This document shows, one piece after another, positions 48,246 to 61,709 of a stretch of 64,000 bases of DNA. The DNA is from Saccharomonospora sp. CUA-673 (GTDB lineage Bacteria > Actinomycetota > Actinomycetes > Mycobacteriales > Pseudonocardiaceae), in NCBI RefSeq assembly GCF_001942305.1, contig NZ_MKKE01000001.1, positions 62,001 to 126,000 on the forward strand, given 5' to 3'. Within the stretch, counting starts at the first letter, position 1. The number at the start of each line of letters is the position of its first letter. Below the pieces are notes generated by a model that worked only from the letters and a program-made list of their open reading frames with translations, did no database searches and was not told the origin of the DNA. The position numbers were made by a program, and so were the translations under genes.

Positions 48246-49295
48246 GGCCGCCGGGGCGCTGACCGTCCGGGGAGTTGTGGCCCGGTGCGGCGACGGCGTC
48301 CGGGTTCGACGTCTCGGGCGGCGCGGGGCGGGCCGGGGCCGCCACGACCTGCGGCGGTGCGCCGAGCGACACGTCGCTGTCCGGGATGGGCAGCGCGCCG
48401 GTGCGGTAGGCCTCGGCCCAGCGGATCACCGTCGCGACGTAGGAGCTCGAGTTGTTGTAGCGGTGCAGTGCGCCGCGCAGCTGGTTGTCGTCGCGCAGGT
48501 TCGAGCTGCCCGCGCACAGGTAGCGCCCCGCTGCGAGCGTCGCGTCGTGGATGTTGTTCGGGTCGGCCTGGCCGCTGCCGGTGCCGTCGGCGCCGAACGC
48601 CTGCCACGTCGCCGGGATGAACTGCATCGGGCCGACCGCGCGGTCCCACACGGGGTCGCCGTCGAGTCGGCCGCCGTCGGTGTCGCGGATCGCGGCGACG
48701 CCCGGGCCGCCGTCGAGCACCGGCCCGAGGATGCGCTCCCTGGTGGTGCCGTCGGCGTCGACGAAACCACCGCGTGCATGGTTCGACTCGATCCGGCCGA
48801 CGCTCGCCAGCAGGGCCCAGTCGACGCCGCAGTCGGGCGATTCGGCCGCCAACCGGTCGGCGGCCTGACGGTACGCCGCGAGCATGCTGCCCGGGATGCC
48901 CAACGGGCCGCCGGCCGCGGGCATGTCGGCGAGAAGAGTCTCGGGTTGGGGCGGTGTCGGCAGGCTTCCGTTGACGGCGACCTGCTCCGTGTCGCCGGCA
49001 CCCGCGCCTACCGGTTGCCGGTCGGACGGGTCTCGAAGGCCGCGGCCCCCATCGCTCGATAGTCCTGTTCGGACCGATCAGCGAGCAGTGCCGCCGGCGT
49101 CACCGCCAGTGCGGCCGCCAAGGCGACCGACGCGACCTTCTCGGAGAACCGGACTCTGCGCGGTCTGTCCACGCGCCCCTCCTCGCACAACCGAACGACC
49201 GGTGCCGCCGTGTCACCGTGTCGAGGCCAGAGTGCCCGTTGGGACGCGTGCTCACACGCAAACGCCGATGTTCGCGCGAGATTGATCCGGACGGG

Positions 49296-49832
49296 CTACC
49301 CCTGAGCACCCTGATCGTCGGCGTCGGCATGCCCGGCCGCGCAGGGGCCGTTCGGCCAGCCGAGTTCGGCCAGCAGCTCCAACGTCTCGTCCCCGAAAGG
49401 GTTCACACCAGCGCCGCGGGCCAACGTGTGCGCGAGGTGGACGTGCAGACACTTGACCCGGCGCGGCATTCCGCCTGCGCTGACCTCGTGGCCCAACGGG
49501 TCGATGGCGTCGCGTTCGGCGAGGTACTGGGTGTGCGCATGCTCGTACGCCGCCGCCAGTTCGGGATCCTGCTCGAGCCGCTCGGTCATCTCGCGCATGA
49601 CGCCGCGGGCCTCGAGCCCGCCGACGAGGGACGTGAGGTTCGAACAGGTCAGGTAGTAGAGGGTCGGGAACGGCGTGCCGTCCTCGAGCCGCGGACTGGT
49701 CTGCACGACGCTCGGATGCCCGCTGGGACACCGCGCGGCGACCGCCCGCAGAGCCCGTGGCGGGCGGCCCAACTGCTCGGCGATGATCGCCTTGTCCGCC
49801 TCGGTCACGGGCTCGAAGTCGGTGCTATTCAC
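49296..49832 (-). CDS. DUF501 domain protein
   Basis: A 178-residue protein: DKAIIAEQLGRPPRALRAVAARCPSGHPSVVQTSPRLEDGTPFPTLYYLTC, then GGMPRRVKCLHVHLAHTLARGAGVNPFGDE. These are the DUF501 hallmarks, with conserved Cys and His residues. It corresponds to Rv1025 between ftsB and ppx. The GTG start overlaps the end of the FtsB-like gene by eight bases. Function unknown. Confidence 0.87.
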   Translation of the reverse strand: MNSTDFEPVTEADKAIIAEQLGRPPRALRAVAARCPSGHPSVVQTSPRLEDGTPFPTLYYLTCSNLTSLVGGLEARGVMREMTERLEQDPELAAAYEHAHTQYLAERDAIDPLGHEVSAGGMPRRVKCLHVHLAHTLARGAGVNPFGDETLELLAELGWPNGPCAAGHADADDQGAQG

Positions 49833-50364
49833 GCTCGGTCACGCCATCCCACAAGTTCTCGTACCACGCCGCATCACTGTGCGGCTGTTCGTCGCCGCGC
49901 AGCGGGCGGCTCTCGTCGCCCCGGTCCCCGGGGAGCTGCACGATGTACGGCGTCTCCCCCGGAGTCACATAACGCAGTCTGCGCTTGGCCTCGGCCTCGA
50001 CCTGCGCCGGGTCCGACAACTCGGCCTTGCGTTCCTCGAGCTGCTCGACCTGCTGGCGCAACTGCTGCTGCCGGGCCTCCTGCTCGGACACCTCGGCCTG
50101 CTGCGACAGGTACGTCCGCAGCGGCACCGCGATCGTGAACGCGAGCGCGCACACCACGATCGCGACGATCGCGGCCCGCCGGGTCGTCGACATACCGAGC
50201 ACCTTCGCGGCGCCCGCCGTGCGCTTGGCAGCGGCCGAACGGCGCAGGGACGACCTGCGGTCGCCGCTCCGCCTGGTGCGTTGCGGCGACCGCACGTCGC
50301 GGGGAGCCGAGCCGCGTGCTCGGCTCCCGCCGCGTCGCGTCCGCGTTCTCCCCCGTTCGGCCAC
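49825..50364 (-). CDS. ftsB: Septum formation initiator, FtsB/DivIC family
   Basis: A 179-residue division protein. A long basic N-terminal cytoplasmic part (about 60 residues) precedes a transmembrane helix (AAIVAIVVCALAFTIAVPL, about 64-83), a Gln/Glu-rich coiled coil (SEQEARQQQLRQQVEQLEERKAEL) and the RLRYVTPGETPYIVQLPG end. It bridges FtsQ, FtsL and FtsW in the divisome. It lies eight bases after eno, in the order of Rv1023-Rv1024. Confidence 0.88.
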   Translation of the reverse strand: MAERGRTRTRRGGSRARGSAPRDVRSPQRTRRSGDRRSSLRRSAAAKRTAGAAKVLGMSTTRRAAIVAIVVCALAFTIAVPLRTYLSQQAEVSEQEARQQQLRQQVEQLEERKAELSDPAQVEAEAKRRLRYVTPGETPYIVQLPGDRGDESRPLRGDEQPHSDAAWYENLWDGVTERE

Positions 50365-50372
50365 GGTGCGCC

Positions 50373-51668
<1,296 letters not shown>

Positions 51669-51835
51669 TCACCCGGTTGTGTCGACTTGACGTGCATGCC
51701 GACATGCCTGAGACATGACGGCACCCAACGTAGTCGCGTCGAGGGCAGCGTATCGGGCGTCGTAGGTCACCCGTTGGAGGCACGCGCGAGCGCGACGTGC
51801 GAAGAGTGACTTTTCCGGCCCACGTGGCGCATGTC

Positions 51836-52435
51836 TCAGGACTCGGACGCGGGTGCCGGCGTTCCGGGCGCCGTGTCGGTCGTGTCCGAGCCGACGCCGT
51901 CGGCTCCGTCGGCGCTCGCGGCGGTGTCTGCGCTGTCGGCACTGTCGGCGGTGCTCGCGGAGTCGGAGTCGCCGCTGCGGATCTGCCGCCAGCCGGCGGG
52001 CAGCTCGGCCGTGTCGGAGATGTGCTGCCAGAACGTCCAGCTGTTGCCGCCGATGTCCTGCACCGTGAACAGCCGCGCCCCGTACGGCTGGTCCTGCGGA
52101 CGGGACACCTCGACCGTCTCGCCGACGGCCTCGCTGACCCGCTCGTACTGCACGTCGACGTCGTCGACGTACACCACGTTGAGCTGGCCGACGGGTCCAT
52201 CGACCCCCTTGGCCGGCCAGTACTCGTCGCCGACACCCGCCAGGTGGATGTCGGAACCGCCCGCGCTCAACGTCGCCTGGAACACCTCGCCCGCCGCGTC
52301 GACGTAACGGACCTTCTCGGTGAACCCGAGGACGCGGGTGAGCCACTCCACCGCCTCGGTGGCGTCCGTGTAGTAAAGGTACGGCGCAATGCCCAGGTAC
52401 CTCGGGTCATCGCCCTTCATCACTGGGTCGCTCAT
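51836..52435 (-). CDS. VOC family protein with Ser/Asp/Ala-rich tail
   Basis: A 199-residue protein. Residues 1-150 are a glyoxalase-like VOC domain (YLGIAPYLYYTDATEAVEWLTRVLGF, QLNVVYVDDVDVQYERVSEAV, VQDIGGNSWTFWQH). The last 45 residues are a low-complexity run of Ser, Asp, Ala and Thr (DSDSASTADSADSADTAA and further). ATG 52435 is the domain-consistent start. It is divergent from the TPR gene. The tail is unusual for the family and may be a linker or a recent expansion. Confidence 0.8.
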   Translation of the reverse strand: MSDPVMKGDDPRYLGIAPYLYYTDATEAVEWLTRVLGFTEKVRYVDAAGEVFQATLSAGGSDIHLAGVGDEYWPAKGVDGPVGQLNVVYVDDVDVQYERVSEAVGETVEVSRPQDQPYGARLFTVQDIGGNSWTFWQHISDTAELPAGWRQIRSGDSDSASTADSADSADTAASADGADGVGSDTTDTAPGTPAPASES

Positions 52436-52588
52436 GGCGCGCAAGTCCACCACACGAATGAGCGCGGCTTGTCGCGCCCCCGCCCACGGCATGTCGGTCC
52501 GCGTACTGCGCCACCAGGTTGATCTTCGGCGGCCGGAGGCTGTCAAGGGGTCGATTAGCACGCAGGACGCGGGTACCGTCGCTGAACC

Positions 52589-53034
52589 ATGGGTGAGTCG
52601 ACGCCATCGAATCCACCTCCGGCAGGGCCCTCGGCCTCGTCCGACCGGCCGCGCCCGATGCCGGTGAAGCCCGTGTCCACGCCTTCCGCCAGGCCGAGGC
52701 ACTCGTGAAACGGCGTCGCCCGCTCGACGCGCTCCAGGCCCTGCAACCCGTGCTCGAGGCGGAGGCCGACAAGCCCAGCGTCCAGCTCCTCGCCGGCCGC
52801 GCCTACTTCCACTCGGCGCAGCTGCGGCGGGCCGAGCACGCCCTGGGCAGGGTGCTCGAACACGATCCGTCCGACCACTACGCACGCTTCGTGCTCGGCA
52901 AGACCCTGCAGCGGCTGGGTCGCCTCGCCGAGGCGCTCGGCCAGTTGCGAATGGCCTCGGCGATGCATCCGCAGCCCGAGTACCAGGACGCCATCGGCGA
53001 GGTCTCGGCGAGACTGGCGCTGCACGGAACCTGA
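52589..53034 (+). pseudogene. TPR protein, single-base frameshift
   Basis: ATG 52589 opens MGESTPSNPPPAGPSASSDR. After PRP the frame changes, and DAGEARVHAFRQAEALVKRR, LDALQALQPVLEAEADKPSVQLLAGRAYFHSAQ, EHALGRVLEHDPSDHYARFVLGKTLQ and the C-terminal helix follow. One C is missing near 52655. The restored product of about 148 residues has two to three tetratricopeptide repeats. GTG or ATG starts after the break would give a 109-residue core. It is convergent with lpqU. Confidence 0.72.
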
Positions 53035-53049
53035 CGGGTCCGAGCGCCC

Positions 53050-53946
53050 TCAGCGGTCGGCGGGCATCCGCCGGCCGTAGATGTCGGCCCGGGTGGCGAC
53101 CTCACGGCCGTAGCTCTCGGCCGGGTCCTCGTCGGGTCCGTTCCCGGCGTCCGGTGCCGGGCCGGCTCCGTGGTGGACGCGCACGGCCTCCCACCAGCCG
53201 TCCACGCTCGAGAGGTCGCGCCCCTGCCCGCACAGCAGCCGCGCGGCGGTGAGTGCGGCGTCGTCGACGTCCTGCGGGTCGGGCGGCCGGCCGTCCCTGG
53301 TCGCCCGGTCGGCCGCGTTCTCCCAGTGCTCGGGCAGGAAGCCGAGCGGGCCGAGTTTGCGGTCCCAGGTGACGTCTCCGTCGAGCAGGCCGTTGTCGGT
53401 GTCGGCGACCTCGGCGCGGCCGCGCGTGCCGTCGAGGGGCGGACCGACGATCGGTTCGGCGGGACGTCCGTCGGCGCGGATCGGCGTCCCGGATCCGCCC
53501 TCGCCGTGCCGTGTCTCGACGTAGCCGATGGCCGCGAGGGTGCTCCAGGACAGGTGGCAGTCGGGTTCGCCGCCGCGCAGCCACATCTCCGCGCGCCCGT
53601 AGGCGGCCGCCGCGCGGGCCGGCACTCCCGTCGCCCGTTCCACCTGCCGGGACCAGTCGTCGAGTTCCTGTTCGTCGGAGACCTGCTTGCGGTCGACCGG
53701 CGCCTCGGCGGCCGCGGCCGGCAGCGTGCGGTGGAGCGCCGGAGGCGACTCCTCGGGTGCCGGTTCGCGAGTGCCCGGTTCGGCGGCGGGCTCCTCGTCA
53801 CGCTCCGTGCCGACGGTGAAGACGAGGATCAACCCGGTCGCGATGAGCGCGAACGTGAGGGCCAACCGCGACCGTGCGGGACCGGGCAGCGGCCACGACC
53901 ATCCACCACGAGTACCCGGGGTAGCAGACGAAGGGCGTTCGCTCAC
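53050..53946 (-). CDS. lpqU: LpqU-like membrane-anchored lytic transglycosylase
   Basis: A 298-residue protein with an N-terminal membrane anchor (SRLALTFALIATGLILVFTVG, about 26-46), a Pro/Glu-rich linker, and a transglycosylase domain with CHLSWSTLAAIGYVETRHGEGG (catalytic Glu), LLDGDVTWDRKLGPLGFLPEHWENAA and AARLLCGQGRDLS. It occupies the lpqU position between mazG and eno. No lipobox is visible, so it is anchored by the helix rather than a lipid. It trims peptidoglycan at the cell surface. Confidence 0.84.
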   Translation of the reverse strand: MSERPSSATPGTRGGWSWPLPGPARSRLALTFALIATGLILVFTVGTERDEEPAAEPGTREPAPEESPPALHRTLPAAAAEAPVDRKQVSDEQELDDWSRQVERATGVPARAAAAYGRAEMWLRGGEPDCHLSWSTLAAIGYVETRHGEGGSGTPIRADGRPAEPIVGPPLDGTRGRAEVADTDNGLLDGDVTWDRKLGPLGFLPEHWENAADRATRDGRPPDPQDVDDAALTAARLLCGQGRDLSSVDGWWEAVRVHHGAGPAPDAGNGPDEDPAESYGREVATRADIYGRRMPADR

Positions 53947-53955
53947 TCGGTCAGG

Positions 53956-54921
53956 TTACGGGTGCGGCGTCGGCCAGAACTCCCGCCATCCGTCGGCATC
54001 CAGTTCGGCCGGATCGCGGCCCGCCTCGCGGGCCGCCGCCTCCGCCGCCCGCAGCTGCTCGGCGAAGTCCTTCGCGACCGCGCGCAGCGCACCCTCCGGG
54101 TCGACGCCCGTGCGCGAGGCGGCCGCGGCGATGCGGAACAACCGCGCGCCCTCGCCCTCCTCCGCGGGCAGCAGGTCGAACGGGACGCCCGCCCGCCCGG
54201 TGCGTTGACCGAGTTTGCCGGCGAGCGCGGCCGCGGGCTGTCCCAGCGCGACACCGTCCACAAGCGACTCGCGCTGTTTCTCCCGCTGCTTCAGATCCTC
54301 CCAGCGGAGCGCCTGGTGCTCGGGCGAGTCCACCTGCTCCGCGCCGGCGAACAGGTGCGGATGCCGGCCGACCATCTTGTCCACGAGGTTCCGGGCGACG
54401 TCGTCGACGTCGAAGGGGTCGCCGTCGTGCTCGGCGGCGACCCTGGCGTGGAACAGCACCTGCAGCAGGACGTCGCCGAGTTCCTCGCGCATGGCGGGAC
54501 GATCCTGCTGTTCGAGCGCCTCGAGGAGTTCGTAGGTCTCCTCGATCAGGTAGCGGCGCAGCGACTCGTGCGTCTGCGCCCCGTCCCACGGGCAGCCGCC
54601 GGGCGAACGCAGGCGGTCCATGACCTCCACCGCCCGCGACAACGGCGGGACCGACGCCTCGATCACGGTGGCACCGGCCGCGATCAGCGCGGCGGCGCCG
54701 GGTTCGTGCGCCCCGGAGGCCACGAGCACGACCCCGCTCTGGCGGGTCAGCTCATCCGGATGCGGCGCCGGTTTGGCATCGAGCGCCACGCGGAGCGAAT
54801 CGGGAAGACCCGGGGCGGCGTAGACGTTCTCGGCGGCGCGCACGACTCCCAACGCCGCGGCAGGGAGGGAATCCGGCAGTGCCGGACTGCAGAGGACTAC
54901 CGTCGCGGATCGCCAGGTCAT
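53956..54921 (-). CDS. mazG: Nucleoside triphosphate pyrophosphohydrolase MazG
   Basis: A 321-residue enzyme. The C-terminal half is the MazG domain: VMDRLRSPGGCPWDGAQTHESLRRYLIEETYELLEALEQ with the EExxE metal motif, and REELGDVLLQVLFHARVA. The N-terminal 110 residues form the extra domain seen in mycobacterial MazG. It hydrolyses non-canonical or oxidised dNTPs. ATG 54921 overlaps the stop of the SurA-like gene (ATGA). It corresponds to Rv1021. Confidence 0.92.
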   Translation of the reverse strand: MTWRSATVVLCSPALPDSLPAAALGVVRAAENVYAAPGLPDSLRVALDAKPAPHPDELTRQSGVVLVASGAHEPGAAALIAAGATVIEASVPPLSRAVEVMDRLRSPGGCPWDGAQTHESLRRYLIEETYELLEALEQQDRPAMREELGDVLLQVLFHARVAAEHDGDPFDVDDVARNLVDKMVGRHPHLFAGAEQVDSPEHQALRWEDLKQREKQRESLVDGVALGQPAAALAGKLGQRTGRAGVPFDLLPAEEGEGARLFRIAAAASRTGVDPEGALRAVAKDFAEQLRAAEAAAREAGRDPAELDADGWREFWPTPHP

Positions 54922-55852
54922 GACTGCACGGTACGTGACCGCAGCAGCGTGCCCGTCAACTCGTCCTCGTTCGGAGCCGGCGCGAGCGCCGCCTCGTCCC
55001 ACACGCCGTACCGCGGATTGAGGCGCACGCCCACGTCCTCCGCAATGGGCTGGAGCATGCGGAGCCCGGCGAAGTACAGGAACTCCGGATTCACCTGCCC
55101 CGGCAGCGGTTCCGCCGCACCCGAGACCGTCCGGTCGGACACCAGGCCGACGAGCCACCCGGCCTGCTGCCGGCTCGGCTGGATGACGACGACCGTGCCC
55201 TCCTGGGCGCGAACACGGCGGTCGTGGCGAGTTCGGGGTCGCTCTGCAGTGCCTCCGCGAAGTCGAGCTGCTCGTCGACGAGCTGGTGGCCCTCCTGCCG
55301 GACCACCTGCTGCGCACGCTCCGGGTCCTGCGCGATGCGCTCACCGAGCGCGGTGGCCTGGTCCTTCGCGCTGTTGCCCGGCTCGTCCTGGGTGATCACC
55401 GTGCCGGTGAGCTCCACCGAGAGCCTGCCGACGTACTTCTCCGCCAGCTGCTGGAGCATGACCTGGTCGTAGGCGAGGTCGTGGACCCGCTCCGGGGCCA
55501 CGCCGGCCGTGCGCGCGATCTCCGCGGCCCCACCGCTGCCCTCGACGAGCTGGTCGATCTCGCCCTCGTTCGGCCGCAGCCCCTCCCGCTGGACGGCGAT
55601 CTCGGTCAGCTCGTGCACGATCCGTCCGCGCACCACCTCGCGCGCGTGCAGATCGAGCTTGCGCTGCCCCTGTGCCTCCCGCACCTGCGGCACGTTGTCG
55701 AGCAACCAGTCGACCTCCTGCTGCACGCCGTCGAGCGGCACGGAGCGCTCGCCGACGATCGCGGCGGAGGTGACCTGACTGGGCCCGGTGCCGCACCCGG
55801 CCAGAACGGCGATGGCGGCAGCGGCGGTGAACAACGCGGCGGGACGACGCAT
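54918..55852 (-). pseudogene. SurA N-terminal domain lipoprotein, single-base frameshift
   Basis: ATG 55852 opens a lipoprotein signal with lipobox LAGC at residues 17-20. The SurA_N-like chaperone region follows (SQVTSAAIVGERSVPLDGVQQEVDWLLDN and REVVRGRIVHELTEIAVQREGL), up to LATTAVFA. The next frame continues AQEGTVVVIQPSRQQAGWLVGLVSDRTVSG to the end. One base is missing at about 55206-55212. The restored product of about 311 residues is an exported folding factor. It sits between mfd and mazG and its stop overlaps mazG. Confidence 0.82.
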
Positions 55853-55922
55853 GATCCGGATCACAGACCGTACCTTCGCACACACCCCGCCGCCCTGTAC
55901 AACGATCACACCGGTACGTCGA

Positions 55923-59498
<3,576 letters not shown>

Positions 59499-59621
59499 GG
59501 GAAGACTCCCCCTGTACGGGAACGCACGGACAGACCCGTGCCCGGGAAAATGTGGGCACAGGTCCGGTGGGTGCTCGAGCTTGTGGGTTGTGCGTCCAGC
59601 CTACGTCGTGGCCGGCCGGTC

Positions 59622-60233
59622 TCACTCGGCGACGCGCAACTTCGGCTTGTGCTCCAGGTGCGACAGGCCGTTCCACGCGAGGTTCACCAGATGCGCGGCG
59701 ACCTCGTCGCGCTTGGGCTTGTGCGCGTCGAGCCACCACTGTCCGGTCAACGCGACCATGCCGACCAGCGCCTGCGCGTACAGCGGGGCCAGCTTGCCGT
59801 CGTAGCCGCGCGCCGAGAACTCCTCGCCGAAGATGTGTTCGACCTGGCTGGCGATGTCATTGAGCAGCGTGGAGAACGTTCCCGTCGAACTGGCCACCGG
59901 CGAGTCGCGCACGAGGATCCGGAAACCCTCGTGCGACTCGTCGACATAGCTCAGCAACGCGATCGCGGCCTGCTCGAGCATCACCCGCGGATGTCCGCCG
60001 TGGAGGCTGGAGACCATGCGGTCGAGGATCGTCTGCGCCTCCCGGTCGACGACGACCGCGTAGACGCCTTCCTTACCGCCGAAATGCTCGTACACGACCG
60101 GTTTCGACACGTTCGCGCGGCGGGCGATCTCCTCGACGGACGTGCCGTCGTACCCCTTCTCCGCGAAGAGCGTGCGAGCCACGTTCAGCAGCTGCTGCCG
60201 GCGCTCGGTACCCGTCATCCTCACTCGCGCCAT
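59622..60233 (-). CDS. TetR family regulator (Rv1019-like)
   Basis: A 203-residue TetR protein: ERRQQLLNVARTLFAEKGYDGTSVEEIARRANVSKPVVYEHFGGKEGVYAVVVDREAQ is the DNA-binding domain at residues 9-66. It precedes mfd as Rv1019 does in M. tuberculosis, and lies 134 bases downstream of a desaturase gene whose promoter has a strong palindrome. The sequence ACCGAACCGTACAG at about 60340 resembles one half of that palindrome. It may regulate the desaturase and itself. Confidence 0.87.
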   Translation of the reverse strand: MARVRMTGTERRQQLLNVARTLFAEKGYDGTSVEEIARRANVSKPVVYEHFGGKEGVYAVVVDREAQTILDRMVSSLHGGHPRVMLEQAAIALLSYVDESHEGFRILVRDSPVASSTGTFSTLLNDIASQVEHIFGEEFSARGYDGKLAPLYAQALVGMVALTGQWWLDAHKPKRDEVAAHLVNLAWNGLSHLEHKPKLRVAE

Positions 60234-60367
60234 CCCGGAAGCCCCCGGAGCTCCGCCGACCCCGGGGCGCCGGCTGCGTCACCCTGAGCGTTCGCCGCAG
60301 CCGCCGCTTCCCGCTTGGCGCGCCTTCGACCTGCCATTTACCGAACCGTACAGGCAACCCGACGCGC

Positions 60368-61312
60368 TCACGCGGCCGAGAGCTTCTCCAGTCGCTTGGC
60401 TGTGGGCCAGCGCACCTTGTGGGCCCAACCGAGCTTCTCGAACGCCCAGATCACGCGGGCCGAGATGTCGATCTGCCCCCGCTTGACGCCGTGCCGGGCG
60501 GACGTCGGGTCGGCGTGGTGCAGGTTGTGCCACGACTCGCCGAACGAGGCGATGGCCAGCGGCCAGAAGTTGGCCGAACGGTCGCGCGCGGTGAACGGCC
60601 GCTCGCCGAGCATGTGACAGATCGAGTTGACCGACCACGTCACGTGGTGCAGCACGCACACGCGCACCAGGCCGGCCCAGAAGCAACCGGTCACGAAGCC
60701 CCACCACGACCAGGTCACCAGACCGCCGATGATGCCGGGGAGCACGAAGCTCAGCAGCGTCCACAGCCCGAACAGCCGGTCGACCCTGCGGATCGCCTTG
60801 TCGTTGAGCAGGTCGGGGGCGAAGCGTTCGTGGTTGCTGTTGTCCCGCTCGAACAGCCAGCCCATGTGCGCGTGCCAGAAGCCCTTGGCCACGGCCAGCG
60901 GCGTCGTGCCGAACAGCCACGGCGAGTGCGGGTCGCCCTCACGGTCCGAGAACGCGTGGTGCCTGCGGTGGTCGGCGACCCAGGTGATCACCGGGCCCTG
61001 AACCGCGGAGCTGCCCGCGATGGCCAGCAGCACACGCAGCCACGGCTTGGCCTTGAACGAGCCGTGCGTGAAGTAGCGGTGGAAGCCGACGGTGATGCCG
61101 AGTCCGGAGAAGGCGTAGAACGCCACGAACAGGCCCACGTCGACCCAGGACAGGCCCCATCCCCATGCGAAGGGGACGGCGGCCACCAGTGCGGCCAGCG
61201 GGGCCAGGACACCGAGGTAGACCGCGAACTGGAGGCCGGCGGTGCGTTGTCCGTCGAGGACGGGTTTACGACCGGATCTGGGCGTCTCGTCCGCATCCAG
61301 GGTTGCCGTCAT
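60368..61312 (-). CDS. Acyl-CoA delta-9 desaturase
   Basis: A 314-residue membrane di-iron desaturase. The three histidine boxes are HRYFTH, HRRHH and HNLHH (in SWHNLHHADPTSARHG), with hydrophobic pairs before and after the first two. It inserts a cis double bond into stearoyl- or palmitoyl-CoA, controlling membrane fluidity and supply of oleate-type acids. ATG 61312 gives MTATLDADETPRSGRK. The upstream palindrome at 61405 implies repression by a TetR protein. Confidence 0.9.
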   Translation of the reverse strand: MTATLDADETPRSGRKPVLDGQRTAGLQFAVYLGVLAPLAALVAAVPFAWGWGLSWVDVGLFVAFYAFSGLGITVGFHRYFTHGSFKAKPWLRVLLAIAGSSAVQGPVITWVADHRRHHAFSDREGDPHSPWLFGTTPLAVAKGFWHAHMGWLFERDNSNHERFAPDLLNDKAIRRVDRLFGLWTLLSFVLPGIIGGLVTWSWWGFVTGCFWAGLVRVCVLHHVTWSVNSICHMLGERPFTARDRSANFWPLAIASFGESWHNLHHADPTSARHGVKRGQIDISARVIWAFEKLGWAHKVRWPTAKRLEKLSAA

Positions 61313-61404
61313 GCACGTCTCTTCTTTCCACGAGGACCCTCGCCTCGCCCGCGGCGCCGGCGATGCCGACCGGGCGAGCGTTCGAAGGGTGACCTTACCT
61401 ACGA

Positions 61405-61421
61405 TACCGTAAGTTACGGTA
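61405..61421. promoter_or_regulatory. 17-bp palindrome upstream of the desaturase
   Basis: TACCGTAA-G-TTACGGTA is a perfect inverted repeat, 93 bases before the desaturase start. Its size and symmetry fit a TetR dimer site, with the adjacent TetR gene as the first candidate. Confidence 0.7.
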
Positions 61422-61516
61422 CAGCACGGTTTCCCGGTCTGGGGAGTGAGGAAAACGTCGTGCGCCGGACCTGCCCGCGATCTGCAAGGTGCACTGGATA
61501 TCCTGACCAGGCGCAA

Positions 61517-61588
61517 TCCGCCGTAGTGTAATTGGCAGCACTTCAGATTTTGGTTCTGACAGTCCAGGTTCGAGCCCTGGCGGCGGAG
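61517..61588 (+). tRNA. tRNA-Gln (anticodon UUG)
   Basis: A 72-nt cloverleaf: acceptor UCCGCCG/CGGCGGA with discriminator G, a D arm with GUGUAAUUGGCAGCAC, anticodon stem CAGA/UCUG with loop carrying UUG, and T arm CCAGG/CCUGG with loop UUCGAGC. The CAG/UUG identity and U1-A72 pair are normal for glutamine tRNA. A tRNA lies at the same place beside glmU in mycobacteria. Confidence 0.95.
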
Positions 61589-61709
61589 CAGCTCGCGGCA
61601 TTCGAGCAGCCCAGGGGGTGTGTGTCCGCTGCACGGCGATGAGCTCCACGCCGGGAAGGCAACGGCAGGCCGGTCGACGGCCGGCCGGAAGGTAGGCCAG
61701 ACAGAGGCA

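Larger units (their letters stand above)
47718..49172 (-). pseudogene. Secreted lytic transglycosylase with repetitive tail, three frameshifts
   Basis: GTG 49172, after GAGGAGGGG, opens a signal segment (FSEKVASVALAAALAVTPAALLA). The catalytic domain (GIPGSMLAAYRQAADRL, the catalytic Glu in GRIESNHARGG, and VGPMQFIPATWQAFG) is in another frame. A Gly-Asn tail, six PPEDGT-like repeats and an acidic Cys-containing end (CYCPPDSDEP to ARHEER) return to a third. Breaks lie near 49018 and within two GGGCC runs at 48195-48219, where intact copies have GGGGCC. The total of 1455 bases divides by three, as three losses require. It cleaves peptidoglycan outside the membrane. Confidence 0.75.
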
